The notes under the pieces were generated by a model that saw only the letters and a list, made by a program, of their open reading frames with translations, was not told the origin of the DNA and did not search any database. Of a stretch of 64,000 bases of DNA, positions 43,558-52,481 are shown one piece after another. The stretch lies in contig NZ_SMCS01000003.1 of assembly GCF_004342265.1 (NCBI RefSeq), positions 62,001 to 126,000 of the forward strand. The letters run 5' to 3'. A program made the position numbers and the translations under genes. This stretch comes from Luteibacter rhizovicinus. GTDB lineage: Bacteria; Pseudomonadota; Gammaproteobacteria; Xanthomonadales; Rhodanobacteraceae. Every line of letters starts with the position of its first letter. The first letter of the stretch is position 1.

Positions 43558-45633
43558 ATGAGCGAGTACGTCGACCTCGGGGCCCCCGAGCTCTATCTGA
43601 ACCGGGAACTGGCGGCGCTGGAATTCAACTTCCGCGTACTGGCGCAAGCCCGCGACGCCACGATTCCCGTTCTCGAGCGCCTGCGCTACCTCACCATCGT
43701 CAGCAACAACCTTGACGAATTCTTCGAGGTTCGCGTGGCCGTGCTGAAGCATCACCATGCGCTCAGCTCCGCGGCGCCCGGGCCGGACGGCATGCCGTCG
43801 GCGGAAATTCTGGCGCGCATTCGCGAGCGCACGCTGGAACTGGTTGCCGACATCTATACGACGTGGCAGGACGAACTGGGCCCCGCCCTCGCCGTCGAAG
43901 GCATCCGCTTCCTTACGCACAGCCAGTGGACCGAAAAGCAGCGGCGCTGGCTGCAGGGCTATTTCCAGAACGAGATCATGCCGGTGCTGTCGCCGCTGGG
44001 CCTCGATCCCGCGCACCCGTTTCCGCGCATTCTCAACAAGACGCTCAACGTCGCCGTGGTCCTGCAAGGCCGCGATGCCTTCGGCCGCGAAGGACATATG
44101 GCGCTGGTCCGTGCGCCGCGATCGCTGCCGCGCCTGGTTCGCCTGCCGGCGGAAGTCGCCGGGGCGGATTTCGATTTCGTATTTCTCGCCGAAGTGCTGC
44201 AAGCCTTCGCCGTCGAGATGTTCGCCGGGTTCAATGTCTGTGCGTCTTATCAGTTCCGGGTCACGCGCAACAGCGAACTGGTGGTCGAGGAAGCCGAGGT
44301 CGAAAACCTCGCCCGCGCGCTCAGCGAGGAACTGGCCGGGCGCGGGTATGCGCGCCCCGTTCGTCTCGAAGTTGGCGCGGACTGCCCGCGCTCCATCACC
44401 GACATGCTGATGGCCAACTTCCAGCTCGAAGACCAGGACATCTACCGTTGCGACGGTCCGGTGAACATCATTCGCGCAGGCATCGTCTACGACCAGATCG
44501 ATCGCCCCGAACTGAAGTTCCCCCGGTTCACGCCGCGCCTGTCGCCGGTGTTCGAGAAAGAGGTCAACGAGTTCGACGTGCTCAGTACGCGCGACGTGCT
44601 GCTCCATCATCCTTACGAATCCTTCGCCTCCGTCGTCGAACTGCTGCGCCGCGCGTCGCAGGACCCGAACGTACTCGCGATCAAGCAGACGCTTTATCGT
44701 GCGGGCAAGGACTCGCCGCTGGTCGACCTGCTGGTGGACGCGGCGCGCAATGGCAAGGACGTAACCGTCGTCGTCGAACTGCGCGCGCGTTTCGACGAAG
44801 AGGCGAACATCGGCCTGGCCAATCGCCTGCAGGAAGCGGGCGTACAGGTCGTATACGGCGTCGTGGGTTACAAGACGCACGCGAAGATGCTGTTGATCGT
44901 GCGCCGCGACGGCGACGGCCTGCGTCGCTACGTCCACCTGTCGACCGGCAATTATCACCAGGGCACCAGCCGCGGCTATACCGATATCGGGCTGATGACC
45001 TCGAACCAGGAAATCGGCGAGGACATCCACAAGGTCTTCCAGCAGCTTTCGGGGCTGGGACCGATGATCCAGCTGAAACGCCTGCTGCATTCGCCGTTCA
45101 CGCTGTACAGCAGCGTCATGGGCAAGATCGAGCGGGAAATCGAACACGCGAAGGCCGGACGTCCCGCGCGCATCGTCGCCAAGTTGAACGCACTCAACGA
45201 AGCGCACGTGATCGAGGCGCTTTACCGCGCGTCCAACGCCGGTGTCGATATCGAACTCATCGTACGCGGCGCCTGCACGTTGCGACCGGGTCTGCCGGGT
45301 GTGTCGGAGCGTATCCGCGTGCGCTCGATCATCGGACGTTTCCTCGAGCACAGTCGCATCTACTGGTTCGGCAACGACGGCAATCCGGAAATCTACTGCG
45401 CCAGCGCCGACTGGATGGAACGCAATCTGATGCGCCGCATCGAGATCGCCACGCCCATCCTCGACCCGGCCCTGGCGACACGCGTGTACGAAGAAACGCT
45501 GGAAAATTATCTGCGCGACAACACACAGGCCTGGATGCTGGGAGACGACGGACGCTATATCCGCCGCGTTCCCGGGAAGGGCCAGGAACCGTACAGCGCC
45601 CAGCAAGCGTTGCTTGCCAAATACATCAACTGA
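43558..45633 (+). CDS. ppk1: Polyphosphate kinase 1
   Basis: A 691-aa enzyme polymerising ATP gamma-phosphate into polyphosphate. The ATG at 43558 (MSEYVDLGAPELYLNRELA) gives the usual length. Domains: N, head, C1 and C2. The autophosphorylated His lies in VGYKTHAKMLLIVRR, and a second conserved His lies in HLSTGNYHQGTSR. It follows phoR by about 90 bp, and the glycosyltransferase follows 10 bp downstream. Confidence 0.97.
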   Translation: MSEYVDLGAPELYLNRELAALEFNFRVLAQARDATIPVLERLRYLTIVSNNLDEFFEVRVAVLKHHHALSSAAPGPDGMPSAEILARIRERTLELVADIYTTWQDELGPALAVEGIRFLTHSQWTEKQRRWLQGYFQNEIMPVLSPLGLDPAHPFPRILNKTLNVAVVLQGRDAFGREGHMALVRAPRSLPRLVRLPAEVAGADFDFVFLAEVLQAFAVEMFAGFNVCASYQFRVTRNSELVVEEAEVENLARALSEELAGRGYARPVRLEVGADCPRSITDMLMANFQLEDQDIYRCDGPVNIIRAGIVYDQIDRPELKFPRFTPRLSPVFEKEVNEFDVLSTRDVLLHHPYESFASVVELLRRASQDPNVLAIKQTLYRAGKDSPLVDLLVDAARNGKDVTVVVELRARFDEEANIGLANRLQEAGVQVVYGVVGYKTHAKMLLIVRRDGDGLRRYVHLSTGNYHQGTSRGYTDIGLMTSNQEIGEDIHKVFQQLSGLGPMIQLKRLLHSPFTLYSSVMGKIEREIEHAKAGRPARIVAKLNALNEAHVIEALYRASNAGVDIELIVRGACTLRPGLPGVSERIRVRSIIGRFLEHSRIYWFGNDGNPEIYCASADWMERNLMRRIEIATPILDPALATRVYEETLENYLRDNTQAWMLGDDGRYIRRVPGKGQEPYSAQQALLAKYIN

Positions 45634-45643
45634 TGAGTGCCGA

Positions 45644-46789
45644 ATGACCCGTCGAATCCTTCTTCTCAGCGTTTCGGCGGGCGCCGGTCACGTGCGCGCC
45701 GCCGATTCACTCCACGCGACGGTCGAGGCAATGGCCGCGAACGGCGTGGACGTCACCAGCCTGCACCTCGACGCGATGGACTATGTCCCGTCGAGCTTTC
45801 GCCGGATGTACTCGGACTTCTACCTGCGCCTGATCACGAAGCACCCGCAGCTATGGGGCATGCTTTACCGCATCACGGACGACGCCCATCCCGATGCGCT
45901 CGTGCAGCGCATGCGCCGCACGATGGAGCGGCTGAACACGCGCAAGCTGCGCAAGGCGATCGCGGAATTCCGTCCCGACGCCATCGTCTGCACGCACTTC
46001 CTTCCCGCCGAAATGCTGATGCACGAAATTCGCCGCAATCGCTTCGACGTACCGGTGTGGGTACAGGTCACCGATTTCGACCTGCATCGCATGTGGGTCG
46101 TTCCGCGCATGCGCGGTTACTTCGCGGCCAACGACGAAATCGCCGCGCGCATGCACGCCGTCGGTATCGACAGGAAAAACGTGCATACCACCGGCATCCC
46201 CATCATGCCCGCCTTCTCGTCCGCGCCCGATCGTCTTGCCTGCGCAGCCGAATACGGCATCGATCCCGACCGCCCGGCGTATCTGGTAATGGGCGGCGGT
46301 GCGGGTGTCGGCGGTCTGGACGACGTGGCCGCCAGGCTTCTCGCGGTCGACGGCGACTTTCAGCTGGTCGTGCTTGCCGGACGCAACGAGGACGCGCTTG
46401 CCCGGCTGCGCACGCTTGCCGCCAAGCATCCGGGGCGGCTGTATCCGCAAGGTTTCAGCCGGCAGGTCGAGCGCTTGATGGCCTGCTGCGATCTGGCCAT
46501 TACCAAGCCCGGCGGCCTGACGACATCGGAATGCCTGGCAATGGGCCTGCCAATGATCGTCAATGCACCGATCCCCGGGCAGGAAGAACGCAACGCGGAT
46601 TACCTGCTTGAGCAAGGCGCCGCACTGAAGGGCATCGATGCGGAAGCGCTCGCGTGGCGCATCGCCCATCTGAACCGCAACCGGGGCCACCTGCAGGCGA
46701 TGCGCGAACGCGCCCGTGCCATCGGGCGCCCCGATGCGGCGAAGGACGTGCTCAATATCGTGCTTGCGGATCTGGCGACGACCGCGTGA
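45644..46789 (+). CDS. MGDG-synthase-type diacylglycerol glycosyltransferase
   Basis: A 381-aa GT28-family membrane-associated glycosyltransferase. The N-terminal loop LLLSVSAGAGHVRAADSL and the sugar-nucleotide region ITKPGGLTTSECLAMGLPMI are hallmarks of MGDG synthase/UgtP proteins. Such enzymes make mono- or diglycosyl diacylglycerol, which can replace phospholipids when phosphate is short. Position directly after phoB-phoR-ppk1 fits that use. The donor sugar is not determinable here. Confidence 0.85.
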   Translation: MTRRILLLSVSAGAGHVRAADSLHATVEAMAANGVDVTSLHLDAMDYVPSSFRRMYSDFYLRLITKHPQLWGMLYRITDDAHPDALVQRMRRTMERLNTRKLRKAIAEFRPDAIVCTHFLPAEMLMHEIRRNRFDVPVWVQVTDFDLHRMWVVPRMRGYFAANDEIAARMHAVGIDRKNVHTTGIPIMPAFSSAPDRLACAAEYGIDPDRPAYLVMGGGAGVGGLDDVAARLLAVDGDFQLVVLAGRNEDALARLRTLAAKHPGRLYPQGFSRQVERLMACCDLAITKPGGLTTSECLAMGLPMIVNAPIPGQEERNADYLLEQGAALKGIDAEALAWRIAHLNRNRGHLQAMRERARAIGRPDAAKDVLNIVLADLATTA

Positions 46790-47277
46790 GGTTTCGGTTC
46801 GAACGGCCGTGGACGCTCATTGCGACGTTTGCCTTCACCCTGGTCCTCGCCTGGATGTTCGCCAATGTCGAAATCCAGATAGAAGGCGGCGCGGGCTGGG
46901 CCACCAGCCTGCCCACGTGGCGCATCGAGCGCCACTGGCTGCTGGACCTGCTGTGGGGCGGTCGCGCCATGACCGGCTACCACGCCTGGGTATTCCCGTT
47001 CATCGCGCTGTTCTTCCACTTCCCCATGGTGTTCCAGGGCCGCTGGACGTGGCGGGCCGAGGTACGGGCCATCGCCTGCGTGATGATCTTCTGGGTCACC
47101 GAAGACCTGCTGTGGTTCGTGCTGAACCCGGCCTGGGGCCTTGGGCGATTCAATCCTGTCGATGTGCCGTGGCATAAGCACTGGTGGGGCGTGGCGCCGA
47201 CGGACTACTGGGTCTATGGCGCACTGGGGCTGGGGTTGTTCGTGCTTTCGGGATGGCATTCCAGACAAGAGCGCTGA
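46786..47277 (+). CDS. Small polytopic membrane protein of unknown function
   Basis: A 163-aa protein starting at a GTG that overlaps the glycosyltransferase stop by 4 bp (GTGA). It has four likely helices (PWTLIATFAFTLVLAWMF; YHAWVFPFIALFFHFPMVF; VRAIACVMIFWVTEDLLWFV; DYWVYGALGLGLFVLSG) and many Trp and His. No family recognised. Overlap implies co-synthesis with the glycolipid enzyme, so it may aid lipid transfer or regulate it. Function is inference only. Confidence 0.75.
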   Translation: MRFRFERPWTLIATFAFTLVLAWMFANVEIQIEGGAGWATSLPTWRIERHWLLDLLWGGRAMTGYHAWVFPFIALFFHFPMVFQGRWTWRAEVRAIACVMIFWVTEDLLWFVLNPAWGLGRFNPVDVPWHKHWWGVAPTDYWVYGALGLGLFVLSGWHSRQER

Positions 47278-47318
47278 CCCGCTCTCCGTGGGCTGTGGGC
47301 TGTGGGCTCTATGGCTCT

Positions 47319-47459
47319 CTGTGGGAGCGCGCCTGCGCGCGAAAGCCCACGGAGCGAGGAAGCCTGAGGTTCTCATCGCTAGCCCACTTTCCTGGCAGCG
47401 GATGCCGCGCATAGCATCTTCGCTCCGTTGGCTTTCGCGCGCAGGCGCGCTCCCACAAA
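47319..47459. repeat. Paired REP element, GGAGCGCGC family
   Basis: Inverted arms TGTGGGAGCGCGCCTGCGCG and CGCGCGCAGGCGCGCTCCCA flank a spacer that keeps GCGGATGCCGCGCATAGCAT, cognate to the spacer of the GGAGCCCGC elements. Confidence 0.8.
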
Positions 47460-47576
47460 GAACGACCGAGCAACCGAGAGCACTTCGCCTTGCTCGCCCC
47501 TACAGAACACGATCTATTGCCTGCAAGCCCTCGGCACGTGCAAGAATCGCCCAAATCGAAGTCTCGGGACGGCCCA

Positions 47577-49094
47577 TTGAGCAATGCCGGCAAATCGCAG
47601 ATCAATGAAGGCGAACTGCTCGCCGCCGTCGATCTGGGCTCCAACAGCTTTCACATGGTCGTGGCCCGCTTCGAGCACGGCGAACCGCGCGTCATCGACC
47701 GCCTGCGCGATTCCGTGCGCATGGCCGTCGGATTGCGCTCCGACGGCACGCTGGACGCGGAGCACCGCGCTGCGGCGCTCGCCAGCCTCGCCCGCTTCGG
47801 CCAGCGCATCGCAGGCATCCCCGCCATGCGCGTCCGCGCGGTCGCCACCAACACGGTCCGGCGCCTCGCCTCGCCACAGGCGTTCCTGTCCGCCGCCGAA
47901 GCGGCGCTCGGCCACCCGGTCGAAATCGTCTCCGGTCGCGAAGAAGGACGCCTGATCTTCCTGGGCGCCGCGCACGACCTGCCCGCCTCGCGCGATCACC
48001 GGCTGGTGATCGATATAGGCGGCGGCAGCACCGAATTCATCATCGGCCGCGGCACCGCGCCGCTGCACACGGAAAGCGTCCAGGTCGGCTGCATCGCTTC
48101 CACCATGCGCTTCTTCCCCGGCGGAAAGATCACGCGCAAGCGCTGGCAAAAGGCACGCCGCGAAATCGGCGTGCTGCTCCAGCAGTTCGGCGAGGAATAT
48201 CGCGAGGCCGGCTGGGCCGATGCCTACGGGTCGTCGGGTACGGCCAAATCGATCGGCGCCGTGGTCCGCGCCATGAAGCTTTCCGACAACGGCATCACGG
48301 CCGCCGCGCTCGCCACGGTACGCGAAGCCATCATCGAACAAGGCCAGTCCTCCACGCTCAAGCTGCCCGGACTGGCCGACGACCGCGCGGAAGTATTCGC
48401 CGGCGGTGTCGCCATCTTCGAAGCGGCCTTCGAGTCCCTTGGCATCGAACGGCTGGGCGTATCGGAAAGCTCCATGCGCGAAGGCCTGCTGTGGGATCTG
48501 ATGGGTCGCGCGGTCGGTACCGATCCGCGCACGGCCAGCATCGACGCGCTCGCCAGCCGCTATGGCGTGGACCGCGCCCAGGCGCGCCGCGTGGAAACTA
48601 CCGCCCTCGGATTCTTCGACCAGGTGGCGAAGGCCTGGAAACTGGACGACGACGCCCGCGAATGGCTGTCGTGGGCCGCCCGTGTCCACGAGCTGGGCCT
48701 GGCCATCGCCCACAGCCAGCATCAGCGTCACGGCGCTTACATCCTCAGGCATGCGGACCTCGCCGGCTTCTCGCGACAGGAACAGCAGTTGCTGGCGGCC
48801 ATCGTCGAGTGTCATCGCCGCAAGCCGGAAAAATCCGTGCTGGCGAGTCTGCCGGTGCGTTATCGCATGCTGGCGAAGCACATTACGGCACTGCTGCGCC
48901 TGGGCGTGCTGTTCCGTCGCGCTCGCCGTGCCGAGGCGCTCCCACGCATCCGCGTCGCCGCGACACGTCAGCGCCTGCGCCTGTCGATGCCGGCCGACTG
49001 GCTCGACCAGCATCCGCTGACCGAGGCCGATCTGGAGCAGGAACGCGAACCGCTGGCCGACCTCGGATTGCAACTGGAACTTGCCACCGAGTAA
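47577..49094 (+). CDS. ppx: Exopolyphosphatase
   Basis: A Ppx/GppA-family phosphatase of about 505 aa that releases orthophosphate from polyphosphate. The actin-like ATPase fold has AAVDLGSNSFHMVVARFEHG, VIDIGGGSTEFIIG and the GSSGTAKSIG loop, then a C-terminal HD-like helical domain. The start is uncertain: the TTG at 47577 after CGGGACGG gives the normal spacing to the first motif, but a GTG at 47538 or TTG at 47490 is possible. With ppk1 it closes a polyphosphate cycle. Confidence 0.93.
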   Translation: MSNAGKSQINEGELLAAVDLGSNSFHMVVARFEHGEPRVIDRLRDSVRMAVGLRSDGTLDAEHRAAALASLARFGQRIAGIPAMRVRAVATNTVRRLASPQAFLSAAEAALGHPVEIVSGREEGRLIFLGAAHDLPASRDHRLVIDIGGGSTEFIIGRGTAPLHTESVQVGCIASTMRFFPGGKITRKRWQKARREIGVLLQQFGEEYREAGWADAYGSSGTAKSIGAVVRAMKLSDNGITAAALATVREAIIEQGQSSTLKLPGLADDRAEVFAGGVAIFEAAFESLGIERLGVSESSMREGLLWDLMGRAVGTDPRTASIDALASRYGVDRAQARRVETTALGFFDQVAKAWKLDDDAREWLSWAARVHELGLAIAHSQHQRHGAYILRHADLAGFSRQEQQLLAAIVECHRRKPEKSVLASLPVRYRMLAKHITALLRLGVLFRRARRAEALPRIRVAATRQRLRLSMPADWLDQHPLTEADLEQEREPLADLGLQLELATE

Positions 49095-49153
49095 GCCTCC
49101 CGCCGAGATAGGCGTATCATCGCCCGAATGTCTCGCCGTACCCGATAACGCCC

Positions 49154-49867
49154 ATGCTTCGATACGCCCTAGCCAGCCTGCTTCTCGCCCTGCCCTTGTC
49201 GCTTGCGGCGCAGACGGCCAAACCCAACGCTCCGACGGCCGGTGCCGATCAGCATCCGCGCGTGGTCATGCATACCAGCCAGGGCGACGTCACGCTGGAG
49301 CTGTACCCGGAGAAGGCGCCCAAAAGCGTGGCGAACTTCACGCAGTACGTCCGCGACGGCTTCTACGACGGCACCGTATTCCACCGCGTGGTCGACGGTT
49401 ACATGATCCAGGGCGGCCTCTACGGTCGCGACCTGACCCAGCGTCGTACGCGCGCGGCCATTCCCAGCGAAGCCGACAACGGCCTGTCGAACCTGCGCGG
49501 CACCATTGCCGTGGCTCGCGGCGCCGATCCGAACTCGGGCACCGCCCAGTTCTATATCAACCTCGTCGACAACCGTCGGCTGGACTACGTCAGCAACCAG
49601 AGCGGTCTGACCTGGGGCTTCGCGGTATTCGGCAAGGTCGTGACCGGCATGGACGTGGTCGACAAGATCGCCAAACTGCCGACGCACCCGCAGGGCCCCT
49701 TCGTCAGCGACGTACCCGATCCGCTGGTCGTCATCACCACGGCGAACGTCGTCGGCGAGGAAAAGGCCACGCCCGCTCCCACCGCCTCGGCGCCACCCGC
49801 CCCGCCCGCTCCGAAGAGCGACGCGACGAAGTCCGCGCCAGCCAAAGCGAAGCCGGCGAAGCACTGA
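49154..49867 (+). CDS. Periplasmic peptidyl-prolyl cis-trans isomerase (cyclophilin)
   Basis: A 237-aa exported cyclophilin. Signal peptide 1-19, catalytic FHRVVDGYMIQGG (Arg), and DYVSNQSGLTWGFAVFGKV near the end of the domain. A low-complexity Ala/Pro/Lys tail follows residue 200. The active-site segment GTAQFYINLVDN is intact. Four bases separate its stop from lpxH. Confidence 0.92.
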   Translation: MLRYALASLLLALPLSLAAQTAKPNAPTAGADQHPRVVMHTSQGDVTLELYPEKAPKSVANFTQYVRDGFYDGTVFHRVVDGYMIQGGLYGRDLTQRRTRAAIPSEADNGLSNLRGTIAVARGADPNSGTAQFYINLVDNRRLDYVSNQSGLTWGFAVFGKVVTGMDVVDKIAKLPTHPQGPFVSDVPDPLVVITTANVVGEEKATPAPTASAPPAPPAPKSDATKSAPAKAKPAKH

Positions 49868-49871
49868 TCGC

Positions 49872-50606
49872 ATGACGACGCTCTTTATTTCCGACCTGCA
49901 TCTGGACGACAGCCGCCCCGCGATCACGACCTTGTTCGAGGACTACCTGGCCAGCGACGAAGCGCGCGCGGCGGATGCGTTCTACATTCTGGGCGATCTG
50001 GTGGAAGCCTGGGTCGGCGACGACGACGATGCCGAACTTCCCGGACGCATCGCACACGCGACGCGCAGCCTGCGCGATGCCGGCGTACCGGTGTACTTCA
50101 TGGTGGGCAACCGGGACTTCCTGCTCGGCGAGACCTTCGCCGAACGTGCCGGCATGATGCTTCTCGACGACGGCGTCGTACACGACCTTTACGGGACGCC
50201 CACTCTGCTGATGCACGGCGATCTGCTGTGCACGGACGACATCGAATATCAGGCGTTCCGCCAGCAGGTAAGGACGCCCGCATGGGGCGCGCAGATTCTC
50301 GCCATGCCGCTCGAAGCACGCCGTGCATTCGCCGCCAAGGCGCGCACGGAAAGCAAGGAGCGCACCGGCCGTATCGCCGAGGCGATCATGGACGTGAACC
50401 AGCATACGGTGGAAACCACCATGCGCGACAAGGGCGTTCATCGCCTCATCCACGGTCATACGCATCGTCCGGCCATCCACGACTTCACACTGGACGGCGC
50501 ACCCGCGCAACGCATCGTGCTGGGCGACTGGTACGACCAGGGCTCGGTGCTGACCGTCGATGCCAACGGTGTCGAGCTGCGCGGACTGCGTCTGCCGACG
50601 GCGTAA
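49872..50606 (+). CDS. lpxH: UDP-2,3-diacylglucosamine diphosphatase
   Basis: A 244-aa metallophosphoesterase of lipid A synthesis that makes lipid X and UMP. Motifs: FISDLHLDDSRPA, ILGDLVEAWVGDD, VGNRDFLLG, LMHGDLLCTDD and IHGHTHRPA, the LpxH metal ligands. It forms an operon with the upstream cyclophilin, as in many gammaproteobacteria. Confidence 0.96.
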   Translation: MTTLFISDLHLDDSRPAITTLFEDYLASDEARAADAFYILGDLVEAWVGDDDDAELPGRIAHATRSLRDAGVPVYFMVGNRDFLLGETFAERAGMMLLDDGVVHDLYGTPTLLMHGDLLCTDDIEYQAFRQQVRTPAWGAQILAMPLEARRAFAAKARTESKERTGRIAEAIMDVNQHTVETTMRDKGVHRLIHGHTHRPAIHDFTLDGAPAQRIVLGDWYDQGSVLTVDANGVELRGLRLPTA

Positions 50607-50691
50607 GAAGGTCCGTATCGGACTTTATCCATAGTCGTACACCTCGGTGGAAGCGCTAGACTCAGCGCGGCTCCCGCGAGGCGTTCCACGC

Positions 50692-51543
50692 ATGAACATG
50701 TCCCGGCAAGACACGCGCAGTCTCCGCTTCGGCAAACCCGCAAGCGGATGGCGACGCAAGGCACATACGCTGATCTTCGAGTCGGACACGACGGCGGGAC
50801 GCCGTTTCGATGTCACGCTGCTACTGGTGATCGTCACCAGCGTACTGGTAGTGATCCTGGACAGCGTGACGTCCATCCATGCGCAGTCCAGCGGTGCGCT
50901 GTATGGGCTGGAATGGGTGTTCACGATCGCGTTCACCATCGAATACATCGTGCGCCTGCTGGCCGTGCAACGACCGTTGCGGTACGCCTTCAGCCTGTTC
51001 GGCGTGATCGACCTGCTGGCCATCCTGCCGACCTATATCGCCCTGGTGCTACCGGGCATCCATTACCTGATCGACGTGCGCATCCTGCGCCTGCTGCGCG
51101 TCTTCCGCCTGCTCAAGATTCCCCTGTACTTCGACGAAGCGCATGGACTCATGACGGCGCTGGCACATGCGCGCCGGAAGATTTTCGTGTTCTTCTTCGC
51201 GGTGTGCATCCTCGTCGTGATCCTCGGCACGATGATGTATGTCGTGGAAGGTCCGGAGCACGGATTCACCAGCATTCCCGCCGCGATGTACTGGGCGGTC
51301 GTCACACTGAGCACCACGGGTTACGGCGATCTCACGCCACGCACGCCGCTAGGTCAGATGCTCACCTCCGTCACCATCCTGCTCGGCTACGCGATCATCG
51401 CGCTGCCTACCGGCATCGTCGGTGCGGAACTGGCCGCCGGCATCATTCGCGGCGAGCGCGATACGCGGATGTGTGCGCATTGCGGCACGGTCGGGCACGA
51501 ACGCGATGCGGGATATTGCAGGAAGTGCGGTACGGGGTTGTAG
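50692..51543 (+). CDS. Voltage-gated potassium channel subunit with C-terminal zinc ribbon
   Basis: A 283-aa six-helix channel. The S4 helix (residues 129-143, VRILRLLRVFRLLKI) has Arg/Lys every third position as voltage sensor. The pore loop TLSTTGYGDLTPRT (TTGYGD at 208-213) is potassium selective. An unusual C-terminal Cys4 zinc ribbon, C261/C264 and C276/C279, follows S6. The start ATG at 50692 has GCGAGGCG upstream. Role probably membrane-potential control; the ribbon may assemble or regulate the tetramer. Confidence 0.9.
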   Translation: MNMSRQDTRSLRFGKPASGWRRKAHTLIFESDTTAGRRFDVTLLLVIVTSVLVVILDSVTSIHAQSSGALYGLEWVFTIAFTIEYIVRLLAVQRPLRYAFSLFGVIDLLAILPTYIALVLPGIHYLIDVRILRLLRVFRLLKIPLYFDEAHGLMTALAHARRKIFVFFFAVCILVVILGTMMYVVEGPEHGFTSIPAAMYWAVVTLSTTGYGDLTPRTPLGQMLTSVTILLGYAIIALPTGIVGAELAAGIIRGERDTRMCAHCGTVGHERDAGYCRKCGTGL

Positions 51544-51616
51544 CCGCATGAGCAAGGTCCTCTTCGTGACGATGCCCATGGTGGTGCGAAGCTTTCTGTG
51601 GGAGCGCCAAAAGCCC

Positions 51617-52417
51617 TTAGCCCAACGTCTCCAGCCACTCCAGCTCCAGCTCGCTGAACCCCGCCTCGCGGCGGGCCGGGCGATTGAACGGGCCGCGTAG
51701 CGATCCGTGCATGTATTCGTCGAGCAACGCGACGAAGGTGGCGCGCGACTCGACGCCGTCACGCTCGCAGCACCAGTGAAACCAGCGGGTGCCCGCGGCG
51801 ACATGCGCGACTTCTTCGCGCAGGATCACGTCGAGTATCGCCACCGTCGGATCGTCGCCCTGACGCTTGAGGCGTTCGATCATTCCCGGTGTAACGTCCA
51901 GACCGCGCGCTTCGAGTACGCGCGGCACCAGTGCCATGCGTGCGGTGTCGCTGTGCGCCGTCTTTTCCGCCATGTCCCACAGGCCGTTATGCGCGTCGAA
52001 ATCGCCATAGGCGTGGCCAAGCTCCGCCAGGCGCGAGGCCAGCATCGTGTAGTGGCGTGCCTCGTCGTTCGCGCAGGACGCCCAGTCGCGATAGAAACCC
52101 TCCGGCTTGCCGCGATATCGATAAACGGCGTCCCACGCCAGATTGATAGCGTTGAATTCGATATGCGCGATCGCATGGACCAGCGCGGCACGCCCTTCGG
52201 CTGTGCCGAGCCCGCGCTGCGCGAGGTCGCGCGGCGATATCAGACGTGGAAGCGGCGGCCGTCCCGGCGGACCGACCGGCTCGGGACCGGGCGCGTCGAC
52301 ATCGGGCCTCAGTTCGCCATCGAGCAGACGCTGCCATGTCTCGAACGACAGACGCACCTTCTCGGCCGGGTCGACGGCATCCAGACAGCGTTTGGCGGCG
52401 GCATGGAGATCGGTCAT
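51617..52417 (-). CDS. Ferritin-like DUF455 protein
   Basis: A 266-aa helical protein. The di-iron type ligands appear in HIEFNAINLAWDAV, CANDEARHYTML and ILREEVAHVAAGTRWF (E..H pattern). The family is widespread but biochemically obscure. The start ATG at 52415-52417 follows AGGGATTC. A hairpin lies just upstream, so the gene has its own promoter. Confidence 0.85.
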   Translation of the reverse strand: MTDLHAAAKRCLDAVDPAEKVRLSFETWQRLLDGELRPDVDAPGPEPVGPPGRPPLPRLISPRDLAQRGLGTAEGRAALVHAIAHIEFNAINLAWDAVYRYRGKPEGFYRDWASCANDEARHYTMLASRLAELGHAYGDFDAHNGLWDMAEKTAHSDTARMALVPRVLEARGLDVTPGMIERLKRQGDDPTVAILDVILREEVAHVAAGTRWFHWCCERDGVESRATFVALLDEYMHGSLRGPFNRPARREAGFSELELEWLETLG

Positions 52418-52436
52418 GTCCAGAATCCCTGAAACG

Positions 52437-52464
52437 ACGAGGCGGCCTCGATGGGCCGCCTCGT
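52437..52464 (-). terminator. purF operon terminator
   Basis: Stem ACGAGGCGGCC / GGCCGCCTCGT with a 6-nt loop, downstream of purF. The T-run is short. Confidence 0.65.
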
Positions 52465-52481
52465 TGTGAAGCCGATCGGAC

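Noticed and set aside
43537-45606. Long antisense frame opposite ppk1
   Set aside because: Shadow of ppk1; composition is His/Arg/Val rich as expected for antisense frames, with no recognisable domain.
47514-49073. Long antisense frame opposite ppx
   Set aside because: Same reasoning; the sense strand has all exopolyphosphatase motifs.
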